Below are positions 50,589 to 59,057 of a stretch of DNA of 64,000 nt, piece by piece; positions within the stretch are counted from its first letter, which is position 1; every line of letters begins with the position of its first letter. The DNA comes from Tuberibacillus sp. Marseille-P3662. Its GTDB lineage: Bacteria > Bacillota > Bacilli > Bacillales > Sporolactobacillaceae. The notes beneath the pieces were generated by a model. It was not told where the DNA came from, ran no database searches, and was given only the letters and a program-made list of their open reading frames with translations. The position numbers were made by a program, and so were the translations under genes. The stretch covers positions 124,001 to 188,000 of the forward strand of contig NZ_FXBS01000003.1 in NCBI RefSeq assembly GCF_900178005.1. Reading direction: 5' to 3'.

Positions 50589-51413
50589 ATGAAGAATGAA
50601 CAAGTGAGCATGGGCCGTGATGACTCATATGAGGTGGAACGGCAGCTTTGGAGGAAAGAGAGAAAAAGACAGCGATTCCTACAGACATTAACCGTTGTCT
50701 CACCATTATTCTTACTTGTTGTATGGGAAATTTTTGCGCGCACCAATATGATCGATGCACGGTTTTTCCCACCGCCAACGGCGATTTTACAGACGTTTTA
50801 TGACATGGCCATGAGCGGGGAATTGTTCACCCATATAGGTATCAGTTTATACCGGATCTTTTTCGGCTTCTTGGCCGGTGTGGTCCCAGGGATTGTCATT
50901 GGGCTGTTAATTGGTATGTATATGCCGGTTCGTTACGCCTTACAACCCTTAATTATGGCCTTGATGCCGATTCCGACCATCGCTCTAATTCCACTTGTGA
51001 TCATTATATTTGGGATTGGCGATTTATCAAAGATCGTGATCATTGGTTTAAGTGTGTTCTTCCCAGTTGCTATTAATACAGCTGCGGGTGTGAGTAATAT
51101 TGATAGGGTATATGTCGAAGTGGCTAAGAACTATGGGGCCAAGTCGAAGGACTATTTCTTTAAAATTGCGTTACCAGGTTCACTCCCAGTGATGATGGAA
51201 GGGATTCAAATGGGGCAGGCCATTGCTTTACTCACAATTGTCGCTGCGGAAATGATAGCCGCTCAATCCGGTATTGGATATCTTATCTGGACGTCGTTTA
51301 AGATCTTTGACTTCAAATCCATGTTTGTCGGATTAATTCTGATCTCATTTTTCGGGTACCTATTTTCCATCCTATTGCGATGGATTCAACGTAAGCTTAT
51401 ACCGTGGCAGTAA
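50589..51413 (+). CDS. ABC transporter permease, SsuC/TauC/NrtB family
   Basis: This 274-residue protein has six transmembrane segments and the BPD_transp_1 EAA-type loop EVAKNYGAKSKDYFFKIALPGSLP. FFPPPTAILQTF near the N-terminus is typical of sulfonate/nitrate/taurine or HMP permeases. It is the first gene of a permease-ATPase-binding protein operon. GAGGTGGTGAGG precedes ATG 50589. A perfect palindrome GCACATGTGC lies about 40 bases upstream and may be an operator. No catabolic gene nearby names the substrate. Confidence 0.9.
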   Translation: MKNEQVSMGRDDSYEVERQLWRKERKRQRFLQTLTVVSPLFLLVVWEIFARTNMIDARFFPPPTAILQTFYDMAMSGELFTHIGISLYRIFFGFLAGVVPGIVIGLLIGMYMPVRYALQPLIMALMPIPTIALIPLVIIIFGIGDLSKIVIIGLSVFFPVAINTAAGVSNIDRVYVEVAKNYGAKSKDYFFKIALPGSLPVMMEGIQMGQAIALLTIVAAEMIAAQSGIGYLIWTSFKIFDFKSMFVGLILISFFGYLFSILLRWIQRKLIPWQ

Positions 51414-51440
51414 ACGTATTTTTGTGGAGGAGGTCATCTC

Positions 51441-52220
51441 ATGAGTGGGGACACGAAAATCACGATTCGTGATTTAAATAAGATTTTCTTTAAAAAGGAT
51501 TCCGAGGTTGTTGCTTTAAATAATATTAATCTTGATATTGCAGATGGTGAATTTGTTTGCCTCATTGGTCCAAGCGGTTGTGGAAAAACGACCTTGCTAA
51601 AAATTTTGGCGGGCTTGGAAGATACCAGTACGGGTGATTTTAATATCGTTTCTAGTGATCATGATCGTCCGTTACAATCAATGATTTTTCAAGAAAAAGG
51701 CGTCATTCCATGGATGACGGTGGAAGAGAATGTCGCCTTTGGACTTAATATGCGGCACGTTCCGAAAGCGGAGAGAGAGGAGCGGACCGATTATTATTTA
51801 GACAAAGTCGGTCTAAAAGACTTTCGCCACCTTTATCCATCAGAGATTTCCGGTGGGATGAAGCAAAGAGTCAGCATTGGGAGAGCCTTTGCCAATGACC
51901 CGGAAATTCTTTTAATGGATGAACCTTTTGCTGCTCTTGATGAGCAAAACAAATTTATTTTACAAGAGGAACTACTGAATATTTGGGCTGAAACGAAGAA
52001 AACCGTTTTATACATCACACATAGTATTGATGAAGCGTTGCTTCTGAGTGATCGAATTTTACTCATGAATGGTCAGCCCGGTGAGATTGTTAAAGAAAAG
52101 CATGTAGATCTGCCGCGACCCCGGACGATGGAAATGGTACGGTCTAATCCTGACATGAACGAGGAATTTGTGGATATATGGAATCACCTGCAACAGGCGG
52201 TCGCGGCCACCCGCCAATGA
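51441..52220 (+). CDS. ABC transporter ATP-binding protein, SsuB/TauB/NrtD family
   Basis: This 259-residue ATPase has Walker A GPSGCGKT, Q-loop FQEKGVIPWMTVEENVAFG, signature ISGGMKQR, Walker B ILLMDEPFAALDEQ and switch His in YITHSIDEALLLSDRI. The PWMTVEENVAFGL stretch is typical of the nitrate/sulfonate importer class. GGAGGAGG lies about eight bases before ATG 51441. Confidence 0.93.
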   Translation: MSGDTKITIRDLNKIFFKKDSEVVALNNINLDIADGEFVCLIGPSGCGKTTLLKILAGLEDTSTGDFNIVSSDHDRPLQSMIFQEKGVIPWMTVEENVAFGLNMRHVPKAEREERTDYYLDKVGLKDFRHLYPSEISGGMKQRVSIGRAFANDPEILLMDEPFAALDEQNKFILQEELLNIWAETKKTVLYITHSIDEALLLSDRILLMNGQPGEIVKEKHVDLPRPRTMEMVRSNPDMNEEFVDIWNHLQQAVAATRQ

Positions 52221-52264
52221 TATAAATGGGGGCAAATAAAACAAAATAATAAGGAGGTTCATAT

Positions 52265-53353
52265 ATGTTTAAAAAGGGATTGGCGCTTGTCATGATAATC
52301 CCGCTAATCATGTTTGTCATAGCTGGATGTGGGTCAAATGATCAATCTGGTGAAACAGGGGTTAAAAAGAAGGCTGAACCTGTCGATGGAGAGTTAAAAC
52401 CATTGGAGAAAGAAGCAACGGTGACGATTGCTGAAGACGGATCGGCATCGGGAGCCGGGTTCTATATCGCAAAAGAAAAAGGCTATTTCGAAGACTATAA
52501 TATCAATGTCGAGTTTACGAAGTTCTCGAACAGTGACCAAATGATGCCGGCATTGGCGGCAGGAAAAATTGATATCGCCGGCGGCATTTCCTCCGCCTCA
52601 TTTTTCAATTCCATTGCACAAGGGATTAATGTTAAAATGATTGCTGACAAAGGTCATAATATAAAGGGTCAATCCTATTTTTCATTTGTGATTAGAAAAG
52701 GGCTTCAAGATGAGATTCAATCATACAAAGACTTTAAAGGGAAGACTATCGCTGTTTCTACTAAGAACGGCGTTGATGATTACATCTTCAGCCAGATGCT
52801 TGAGCATGCTGGTCTAACGCGTGATGATGTTCAATTTGAATTAATGTCGAATTTCGGGAATATGACGGGTTCAATGGCTAATAAGCAGATTGATGCCGCA
52901 TTACAAATTGAACCACTCATAACGAAAGGCGTTCAGCAAGGTGTGCATGTTCCATTTGGTGATGCGACCGATTATGCTCCTAAAGCACAGATTGCCATGG
53001 TATTAGGCTCACCTAAGTTTGTTAATGAGCGCCAGAAGGTAGCCTTACGCTTCATGGTTGCCTATTTAAAAGGGGTTCGTGATTATAATGACGCCTTTGT
53101 TAAAAATAAGGGTGGAAAAGACGAGATCATTAAGATTATGACTCAGCATACGTCTTTACAGGATCCGGAAATCTGGAAAAAAGTACGCGTGACTGGCTTG
53201 AATCCAAATGGCCGCATGTTCGTTGACAATATTAAGGATCAATATAAATGGTATCAATCACGCGGGGCCATCAAAGGGAACTTAAATTTTGATAAAGCTG
53301 TCGATACATCGTTAATTGAAAAAGCGGTTGATGTCCTTGGTGAATATAAATAG
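52265..53353 (+). CDS. Substrate-binding lipoprotein of an SsuA/NMT1-type ABC importer
   Basis: This 362-residue lipoprotein has lipobox VIAGC (Cys22) after a hydrophobic signal. The NMT1/THI5-like periplasmic-binding fold shows GAGFYIAKEKGYFEDYNINVE, NSDQMMPALAAGKIDIAGG, GKTIAVSTKNGVDDY and DAALQIEPLI. Such proteins bind sulfonates, nitrate, taurine or HMP analogues; the ligand is not evident. AAGGAGG lies at a suitable distance from ATG. It is the last gene of the operon. Confidence 0.9.
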   Translation: MFKKGLALVMIIPLIMFVIAGCGSNDQSGETGVKKKAEPVDGELKPLEKEATVTIAEDGSASGAGFYIAKEKGYFEDYNINVEFTKFSNSDQMMPALAAGKIDIAGGISSASFFNSIAQGINVKMIADKGHNIKGQSYFSFVIRKGLQDEIQSYKDFKGKTIAVSTKNGVDDYIFSQMLEHAGLTRDDVQFELMSNFGNMTGSMANKQIDAALQIEPLITKGVQQGVHVPFGDATDYAPKAQIAMVLGSPKFVNERQKVALRFMVAYLKGVRDYNDAFVKNKGGKDEIIKIMTQHTSLQDPEIWKKVRVTGLNPNGRMFVDNIKDQYKWYQSRGAIKGNLNFDKAVDTSLIEKAVDVLGEYK

Positions 53354-53394
53354 CAACAAAGATCCGCGCTTCCTAGGCGCGGATCCTTGTTGCT
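53352..53394. terminator. Bidirectional terminator of the ABC operon and yfhD-like gene
   Basis: AGCAACAAAGATCCGCG pairs with CGCGGATCCTTGTTGCT (one mismatch) and is followed by T-rich sequence. It ends exactly at the 3' end of the minus-strand gene. Confidence 0.9.
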
Positions 53395-53537
53395 TATTTT
53401 CGATGTTTTTTTGCCCGGCTGTCGGCATTTTCAGCCCGTTCCATTGCTTCACGGTCGTCTTGATCTAATGGATCTGGATAGTTGGTATCTTCGTTTTTAG
53501 CCGTAGGGTTCATGTCGCGTTGCTCTTTTTCAGTCAT
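53394..53537 (-). CDS. Small YfhD-like protein
   Basis: This 47-residue hydrophilic protein starts MTEKEQRDMNPTAKNED and ends DREAMERAENADSRAKKHRK. The tail resembles the C-terminus of Bacillus YfhD. GGAGG lies about nine bases upstream of ATG 53537. It is too short for routine gene calls. Its place between a yfhE-like gene and the region of recX and yfhH matches the B. subtilis yfhD-yfhE-yfhF-recX-yfhH order, with yfhF missing. Function unknown. Confidence 0.65.
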   Translation of the reverse strand: MTEKEQRDMNPTAKNEDTNYPDPLDQDDREAMERAENADSRAKKHRK

Positions 53538-53552
53538 TAATAACAACCTCCG

Positions 53553-53678
53553 TTAAGATTTTTTTCCCTGATCATAGGATCGGTCCGCACGTTTGAATTC
53601 CCGTTGATAGTTAACAGATTGAGTTTTGTTTAAGTTATACCAGTCACGCATTTTGTTTTCACTTTTGTTTTTACTCAT
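53553..53678 (-). CDS. yfhE: Small YfhE-like protein
   Basis: This 41-residue basic protein begins MSKNKSENKMRDWYNLNKTQ and continues VNYQREFKRADRSYDQ, similar to the conserved REFKxADR core of YfhE. AAGGAGTG lies upstream of ATG 53678. Its stop overlaps the ribosome binding site region of the downstream yfhD-like gene, so the two are one operon, divergent from recX. Confidence 0.7.
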   Translation of the reverse strand: MSKNKSENKMRDWYNLNKTQSVNYQREFKRADRSYDQGKKS

Positions 53679-53778
53679 GTCTATCACTCCTTGTTTATAG
53701 CTTTTCCTATTAACATTAATTTATAATCTTTAAACTGTTTATACAGCAGATTTTTGTTATGATATGGATGGTGATCCT

Positions 53779-54594
53779 ATGACTTATCTGGTAACAAAAA
53801 TCGCAGTGAATGAAAAAAATAAAAGTCATTATCATGTTCATGTTATGTCCGAAGAGGGAGAGGAAACGATCTTCGATATTCACGAAGATGTTCTGGTTTC
53901 CCAAGCTTTGCGAAAGGATTTAGAGTTGACGGCAACAGACATGGAACAGCTGAAGGAACGAGCGGAGCTCAATCAAATCTATCAATTGGCGATTCATTAT
54001 TTATCGTACCGTATGCGAACGATTAAGGAATTGGGCGACCACTTGTCTAAAAAAGGCTATGATCATGAACGGGTGGGTCAGGTGGTTGAACGTCTGAAAC
54101 AAGAAAAACTTTTAGATGATGCCGCTTTTGCTGCTGCTTTTGTCCGTTCTCGAAAAAATTTGAGTAACAAAGGCCCTAACATCATTCTTCAAGAGTTGCG
54201 TCAAAAAGGTGTGCAAAGGCAAACAGCTGAAACGGCACTTTCGGAATATCCTTTTCAAGATCAGTTTGATAATGCGCTTAAGGCAGCCCAAAAAAAATGG
54301 TCGCAACAAACAAGAAAATCCGCGACGGAAAGAAAACAACAAGTACAAGCCTTTTTATTACAGAAAGGGTTCACACATCAAGTTATCCCGGCTGTCGTGG
54401 ATGAAATCAGCACATTAGATGATGGTCAGGAACGGGAAGCGATTCAGTATCAAGGGGAGAAGGCCCTTCGTAAATATCAAGCCAAATTCGAAGGACATGA
54501 CTTGCGTCAGAAAGTGATGCAGTTTTTATATAGAAAAGGTTTCACACGAGATCTTATCGAGCAATTTCTCCAAGAGGCGTTGGATGATGAATAA
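53779..54594 (+). CDS. recX: Recombination regulator RecX
   Basis: This 271-residue protein modulates RecA filaments. It is a tandem of three-helix RecX repeats: AIHYLSYRMRTIKELGDHLSKKGYD, VVERLKQEKLLDDAAFAAAFVRSR, and later KVMQFLYRKGFTRDLIEQFL. Length is close to the 264 residues of B. subtilis RecX. ATG 53779 is preferred to ATG 53764 because of the GGTGAT site and family start. It is followed at 24 bases by yfhH as in B. subtilis. Confidence 0.94.
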   Translation: MTYLVTKIAVNEKNKSHYHVHVMSEEGEETIFDIHEDVLVSQALRKDLELTATDMEQLKERAELNQIYQLAIHYLSYRMRTIKELGDHLSKKGYDHERVGQVVERLKQEKLLDDAAFAAAFVRSRKNLSNKGPNIILQELRQKGVQRQTAETALSEYPFQDQFDNALKAAQKKWSQQTRKSATERKQQVQAFLLQKGFTHQVIPAVVDEISTLDDGQEREAIQYQGEKALRKYQAKFEGHDLRQKVMQFLYRKGFTRDLIEQFLQEALDDE

Positions 54595-54618
54595 CTTATT
54601 AGAAAGGGAGATGAAGCT

Positions 54619-54936
54619 ATGGAACGCCGTTACAGTGACATGAGCAAACATGAATTACGTTTAGAAATAGCCGAACTCAAGGAGAAGGCGAGGAAAGCTG
54701 AACAAATGGGCATGGTGAATGATTTTGCTGTTCAGCAACGGAAAGCTCAGATGGCTGAAGCTTATTTATTGGATCCTAGTGCCTTCAATCCCGGTGATGT
54801 CTGTCAAGTCGTCGTTAATCCAGAATTAACGGCTTTTACCATTTCTTATATGAACGGCGTATTTGCTTGGGGCACGCATCAGGATTCTGATAACGTTGTC
54901 GCTTACCCAATATCGATTTTGAAACAAGTGCGGTAA
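54619..54936 (+). CDS. yfhH: YfhH family protein (DUF1811)
   Basis: This 105-residue protein has an N-terminal helical region (YSDMSKHELRLEIAELKEKARKAEQ) and a C-terminal SH3-like barrel (AFNPGDVCQVV and FAWGTHQ). It is conserved next to recX in bacilli, and the function is unknown. AAAGGGAG lies before ATG 54619. Confidence 0.9.
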   Translation: MERRYSDMSKHELRLEIAELKEKARKAEQMGMVNDFAVQQRKAQMAEAYLLDPSAFNPGDVCQVVVNPELTAFTISYMNGVFAWGTHQDSDNVVAYPISILKQVR

Positions 54937-54939
54937 AAT

Positions 54940-55932
54940 TTAAACTTGGTGCGCTGTCTGATTTAACTTCTTTTGCAGTTTTGCTTCGCTGTAAACCCAA
55001 CCTGTATAAGAAGCAATCACACCATGGTCCTCATTGATATGAGCAATCGCGACAAATGGATAGTGTTTTCCATTATTAGTTAAATATCTGAGATCAATAA
55101 ATCTAATTTCATGCAGATTGTTCTTTTTTGCCCATTCCCATCTATAAATGGGAGAAAACGATTGAAAGGCGGCGATGTTTTCATCCTGCTCAGCAAGGTG
55201 AAATAGGTCGTTTTCAGGAATCGGCTTGCGGTCAAATGTGTCTATAATGGTTAACTTGCCTCTATTAAGTTCACCAACGAAATATTGGTCCTCAGATTGA
55301 GCAGCCATATGATATTGAGTCCAATGAATGGTTGGTGAAAGGTGGACGTTCAATGCTCCATTGATGGTTGATTGAACTTGGTGTTCAGCGCGCCTCCGAG
55401 CTATGATACGCCAGATATAATAAATAATTAATATAGCATAAATCGTTAAAAAAATGACAACGGGAGCAGCAAATAAATACCAAAGCACAAATCCGGCAAT
55501 GTGCAATCCGAATATCAATGGATCAAATATATTAATGCTTTCTAACGCAATCCATTTGTACGTTAAAGGTCTTAAGGCCTGTGTGCCATAGGCATTAAAG
55601 ATATCAACAAAGACATGTAAAAACACCCCGAGAAACGACCAGATCCAAATATGAAATAGATTGGCTTCGGGAAAAAAGGTTTGTATGACACCTGTTAAAA
55701 CAATGGGCCACAAACAAGTTGCAGGAATTGAATGTGTCGCACCGCGATGATTACGGATATATGTGGCGTTATCCTTTGCCTTAAGCACGGTGTCAATATC
55801 CGGAATAACTGAGGCGGCAATGGTTGCAAATAATAGAGCGTTATCTGTCGCAGCATGTGTGGTTACGACTGGGTCAACAGACGTTAATGCATATAGACCG
55901 ATGCCCATGACAACGTGCGTGCCGGTGTCCAT
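54940..55932 (-). CDS. yfhP: Membrane-bound metal-dependent hydrolase YfhP (YdjM family)
   Basis: This 330-residue protein has four to five transmembrane helices in the N-terminal 200 residues. YdjM-type metal-site residues are in MDTGTHVVMGIGLYAL, SVIPDIDTVLK, NHRGATHSIPA and HVFVDIFNAYGTQALRP. The C-terminal 120 residues are soluble. B. subtilis YfhP is a negative regulator of its own neighbourhood by older annotation, but a hydrolase-like fold is more secure. ATG 55932 is chosen over 55953 for the AAAGGAG site. It diverges from mutY as in B. subtilis. Confidence 0.88.
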   Translation of the reverse strand: MDTGTHVVMGIGLYALTSVDPVVTTHAATDNALLFATIAASVIPDIDTVLKAKDNATYIRNHRGATHSIPATCLWPIVLTGVIQTFFPEANLFHIWIWSFLGVFLHVFVDIFNAYGTQALRPLTYKWIALESINIFDPLIFGLHIAGFVLWYLFAAPVVIFLTIYAILIIYYIWRIIARRRAEHQVQSTINGALNVHLSPTIHWTQYHMAAQSEDQYFVGELNRGKLTIIDTFDRKPIPENDLFHLAEQDENIAAFQSFSPIYRWEWAKKNNLHEIRFIDLRYLTNNGKHYPFVAIAHINEDHGVIASYTGWVYSEAKLQKKLNQTAHQV

Positions 55933-56157
55933 ATGGTCAGGATCTCCTTTCATGATGTCTACCTTAATAAAAATGGGTGCTATTGTAATCTATGATTCGG
56001 CCGGACAACCCGTGAGCCTATTTTGCACTTAAAGAAAATATAAACGCTTCAAAAACGATGTTCGGTTAAGAACGTCACGTCTTTGAAAACGCCAAACTCA
56101 ACTCGCATCTTATGAGTCCAAGTTTTCTTTACTCATCAAATTTTGGAGGAATCAGTT

Positions 56158-57219
56158 TTGACATCACCGATGATTAACCCTGATTTTAGTCAGAACCTTG
56201 TCCGATGGTTCAAGGATAACAAACGGGACTTACCTTGGAGAAGAACGAATAATCCCTATTATATATGGATATCCGAAATTATGCTTCAGCAAACGCAGGT
56301 AGACACAGTTATTCCCTATTTTAACGCATTTATAAACCAATTTCCTGAACCAGAAATCTTAGCTCAAGCTGATGAAAGTCAGGTCCTGAAGGCCTGGGAA
56401 GGTTTAGGGTATTATTCAAGGGCTCGAAATCTTCATCAAGGGGTTAAAGAAGTTGTTGAGAGTTACGGAGGTCATGTTCCTGATAATAAGAAGGACATTC
56501 GATCCATTAAAGGCATCGGTCCTTACACAGCTGGTGCCATCCTGAGCATCGCATTTAACCAACCGGAACCTGCCGTTGACGGCAATGTCATGCGCGTGAT
56601 GTCCCGTGTCTTATTAATCGATGACGATACGAGTAAGCAGCAAACGAAACAAACGTTTGAACGCATTTTATCTGACATCATTCCTGAACATGAAGCTTCC
56701 GCTTTTAACCAAGGATTAATGGAGCTAGGAGCTTTAATTTGTAAGCCAAAACAGCCATTATGTGAGCATTGCCCTGTCCGTGAGCAATGTCTGGCCTTTG
56801 ATGAAGGGGTACAAACAGAATATCCCGTTAAAAAGAAAAAAGCCAAACAAAGACATGAGTATTATGGCGTCTTGTTTGTGCAAAATGACACCGGTGATGT
56901 GTTGATTAGACAACGACCTGATCAGGGACTGTTAGCAGGTCTTTGGGAATTTCCAATGGTGGCATTCAATCATCCCAATGAATCCATCTCAGATGTTCTA
57001 GAAAAGCAAGATGTCCTATTGTCTTTGGAGAGCACAGGTATACAATTCACTCATACATTTACACATATCAAGTGGCATATGGACATTTATAAAGCTCGTA
57101 CGTTTGATCGTGAATTACAGGAATCCTTTGGCGGCTATTGGGTCAATCAAGAAGATTTGGATCAATATCCTTTTCCTGTCTCCCATCAAAAAGTCATACA
57201 AAAATTAAGAGCGATTTAG
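56158..57219 (+). CDS. mutY: A/G-specific adenine glycosylase MutY
   Basis: This 353-residue enzyme removes adenine mispaired with 8-oxoguanine. The HhH is IKGIGPYTAGAILSIA, catalytic Glu in EIMLQQTQV and Asp in VDGNVMRV. The 4Fe-4S cluster ligands follow the C-x6-C-x2-C-x5-C spacing in CKPKQPLCEHCPVREQC, and a C-terminal NUDIX-like domain recognises 8-oxoG. TTG 56158 has GGAGG eight bases upstream. The upstream TTG at 56143 overlaps that site. Confidence 0.95.
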   Translation: MTSPMINPDFSQNLVRWFKDNKRDLPWRRTNNPYYIWISEIMLQQTQVDTVIPYFNAFINQFPEPEILAQADESQVLKAWEGLGYYSRARNLHQGVKEVVESYGGHVPDNKKDIRSIKGIGPYTAGAILSIAFNQPEPAVDGNVMRVMSRVLLIDDDTSKQQTKQTFERILSDIIPEHEASAFNQGLMELGALICKPKQPLCEHCPVREQCLAFDEGVQTEYPVKKKKAKQRHEYYGVLFVQNDTGDVLIRQRPDQGLLAGLWEFPMVAFNHPNESISDVLEKQDVLLSLESTGIQFTHTFTHIKWHMDIYKARTFDRELQESFGGYWVNQEDLDQYPFPVSHQKVIQKLRAI

Positions 57220-57262
57220 GGATTTCCGCACAATCGCAGGCATTGGAATACATGTCGTAAAG

Positions 57263-57297
57263 AAAAGGCGTCTCACAAATTGTGAACGCCTTTTTTA
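57263..57297 (+). terminator. Terminator after mutY
   Basis: AAAGGCGT / ACGCCTTT with inner CACAA/TTGTG pairing, then a T-run. Confidence 0.88.
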
Positions 57298-57370
57298 CTA
57301 AAAAATTGTGTTCTCACTACATAAAAGGAAAATGTCGTGGTTACATTAATAGGCGTGGAGGTGATATAGT

Positions 57371-57601
57371 ATGGCAAAGAACAAACAACAGCAGCAACAA
57401 CAAGGCCAACAAGCTGCTCAACAAGGTAAACAGGCGCTTTCCCAAGCTGGCAGCCAAACTGATGCTCAACAAGTGCAACAACAAAATGCACAACAAGGGC
57501 AAGCTCAGGCTGGCCAACAAGGTCAATCTCAAGCTGCACAAACTGACGCACAACAAGTTCGTCAGCAAAACCAAAAGTCCCAACAAAAGGGACAACAGTA
57601 A
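57371..57601 (+). CDS. sspE: Gamma-type small acid-soluble spore protein
   Basis: This 76-residue protein is almost entirely Gln, Ala, Gly, Asn and Ser, with two TDAQQVxQQN repeats (TDAQQVQQQN and TDAQQVRQQN) that are the SspE hallmark. Gamma SASP is an amino-acid store in the spore core degraded on germination. GGAGGTG lies before ATG 57371. A forespore promoter is expected upstream, but I could not place -35/-10 elements with correct spacing. The location next to mutY agrees with B. subtilis. Confidence 0.92.
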   Translation: MAKNKQQQQQQGQQAAQQGKQALSQAGSQTDAQQVQQQNAQQGQAQAGQQGQSQAAQTDAQQVRQQNQKSQQKGQQ

Positions 57602-57614
57602 CATCACCTTACAC

Positions 57615-57652
57615 AATGGCTCCTTATCACTGGGATAAGGAGCCATTTTTTT
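57615..57652 (+). terminator. Terminator after sspE
   Basis: AATGGCTCCTTAT / ATAAGGAGCCATT is a perfect stem with a seven-T run. Confidence 0.94.
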
Positions 57653-57778
57653 GTAGTTAAAAGTAAAATTAAGGCTTGACGATAAGTCAAGTTTTCTTAT
57701 GTTTCTAGGGCCTATCCATTGCTTTTAGAATCAGAAAAACGATATGATTGTACATAATGAAGCATCGGAGGCGTACCC

Positions 57779-58450
57779 ATGTGTGGCAGATTTACGTTGA
57801 CTTTCGATTTAGAACAACTCTTTAATCGGTTTAATATTGCCTATCCTGCAGAGTTTAACTTGGATATGAGTTATAATATTGCACCATCACAAGAGGTCGT
57901 CGCTGTTGTCAAAGGCCATAAGGGAAATAAAATAGGAAAACTGCGCTGGGGACTCGTACCTTCTTGGGCTAAAGATCCGTCGATAGGTCATAAAATGATT
58001 AATGCCCGGTCGGAAACGGCACCGGAGAAACCAAGTTTTTGTGAGCCTCTACAAAAGCGGCGTTGTCTTGTCATAGCTGATGGTTTCTATGAATGGAAAA
58101 AGATCGGCGGACAAAAACAGCCTTATTATATCTATTTAAAGGATCGTCGTGTGTTTGCCTTTGCCGGTCTATGGTCAGTATGGAAACAAGGCGGCGAGCG
58201 CTTGTCAACTTGTACAATTTTAACAACGAAGGCAAATACGATGATGGCTGACTTACATCACCGGATGCCTGTCATTCTTAATAAAGAACAAGAAAAAGCG
58301 TGGCTGAACCCACAGACGGAATTAAATCAACTTAAAACGATGATGATATCATATCCCTCTGAAGAAATGGATGCACATCCTGTCTCAGATGCGGTCAATT
58401 CTCCTAAAAATAATAGCTATGCTTTAACGGAGCCGTTAATAAACAAATGA
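57779..58450 (+). CDS. HMCES/YedK-type SOS-response-associated peptidase
   Basis: This 223-residue protein starts MCGRFTLT, with Cys2 becoming N-terminal after Met removal and able to cross-link abasic sites in single-stranded DNA. NIAPSQ, RWGLVPSWAKD, INARSETAPEKPSF, CLVIADGFYEWKK and HHRMPVIL are the conserved SRAP blocks holding the Asn, Glu and His of the active site. Cysteine 2 with these blocks is diagnostic. CGGAGG lies just before ATG. Confidence 0.94.
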   Translation: MCGRFTLTFDLEQLFNRFNIAYPAEFNLDMSYNIAPSQEVVAVVKGHKGNKIGKLRWGLVPSWAKDPSIGHKMINARSETAPEKPSFCEPLQKRRCLVIADGFYEWKKIGGQKQPYYIYLKDRRVFAFAGLWSVWKQGGERLSTCTILTTKANTMMADLHHRMPVILNKEQEKAWLNPQTELNQLKTMMISYPSEEMDAHPVSDAVNSPKNNSYALTEPLINK

Positions 58451-58514
58451 TTTGAAAATTGAAGAGCAACATAATAACATACCTTATGTTAGGTTGACCG
58501 AAAGGAAGAAACTA

Positions 58515-59051
58515 ATGCGCTTTCCTCACCCGGGTAATGTGATCGAAGTTCAAAGTTATAAACATGATGGTACGTTGCACCGCGTTTGGGATGAAACTTG
58601 GGTGCTATATCGTTCAACAAACACAATTATTGGTGGGAATCATCGAACGACCGTGACCGAATCCAATGGGGAACAATGGTATACTAAGGAGCCAGCGATT
58701 ACCTATTTTAGTACGGAAAAATGGTTTAATGTGATTGCGATGCTTCGAGAGACTGGGGTTCATTACTATTGTAACCTCGGTTCACCCATTACTTGGGATG
58801 GCGAAGCTCTTAAATATATCGACTATGATTTAGATATCAAGGTGTTTCCAAATATGTCCTATCGGCTTTTAGATGAGGATGAATACTCTGAGCACAAGCA
58901 AGAAATGAATTATCCTGATCAATTGGATCATATATTGAGATCTCACGTTAGTGAATTAATTGACTGGATTGAGAAGCGAAAGGGACCATTCAATCAGCAG
59001 TTTACTGATAAATGGTACGACGCTTTTAAGCAGCATGTGAAAGCTAGGTGA
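58515..59051 (+). CDS. ntdP: Nucleoside tri-/diphosphate phosphatase NtdP (DUF402, YgaC)
   Basis: This 178-residue DUF402 protein has HPGNVIEVQSYKHDGTLHRVW, YFSTEKWFNVIAMLRE and YIDYDLDIKVFPNMSYRLLDEDEY, with acidic metal-binding residues. Staphylococcal and Bacillus homologues hydrolyse nucleoside tri- and diphosphates. ATG 58515 is chosen since AAAGGAAG is seven bases upstream and the length equals YgaC. The frame is open to 58452 without a ribosome binding site. It is followed by ygaD, as in B. subtilis. Confidence 0.9.
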   Translation: MRFPHPGNVIEVQSYKHDGTLHRVWDETWVLYRSTNTIIGGNHRTTVTESNGEQWYTKEPAITYFSTEKWFNVIAMLRETGVHYYCNLGSPITWDGEALKYIDYDLDIKVFPNMSYRLLDEDEYSEHKQEMNYPDQLDHILRSHVSELIDWIEKRKGPFNQQFTDKWYDAFKQHVKAR

Positions 59052-59057
59052 TGAATT

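Noticed and set aside
56007-56025. Fourth copy of the dispersed repeat
   Set aside because: Only CCCGTGAGCCT is shared with copy 2; too short to distinguish from chance.
57319-57350. Sigma-G promoter of sspE
   Set aside because: ACATA and CATTAAT are present but spaced 20 bases apart and the -10 has two mismatches.
57282-57646. Overlapping ORFs on both strands around sspE
   Set aside because: They result from the CAA-rich composition of sspE; only the SASP frame carries recognisable motifs.
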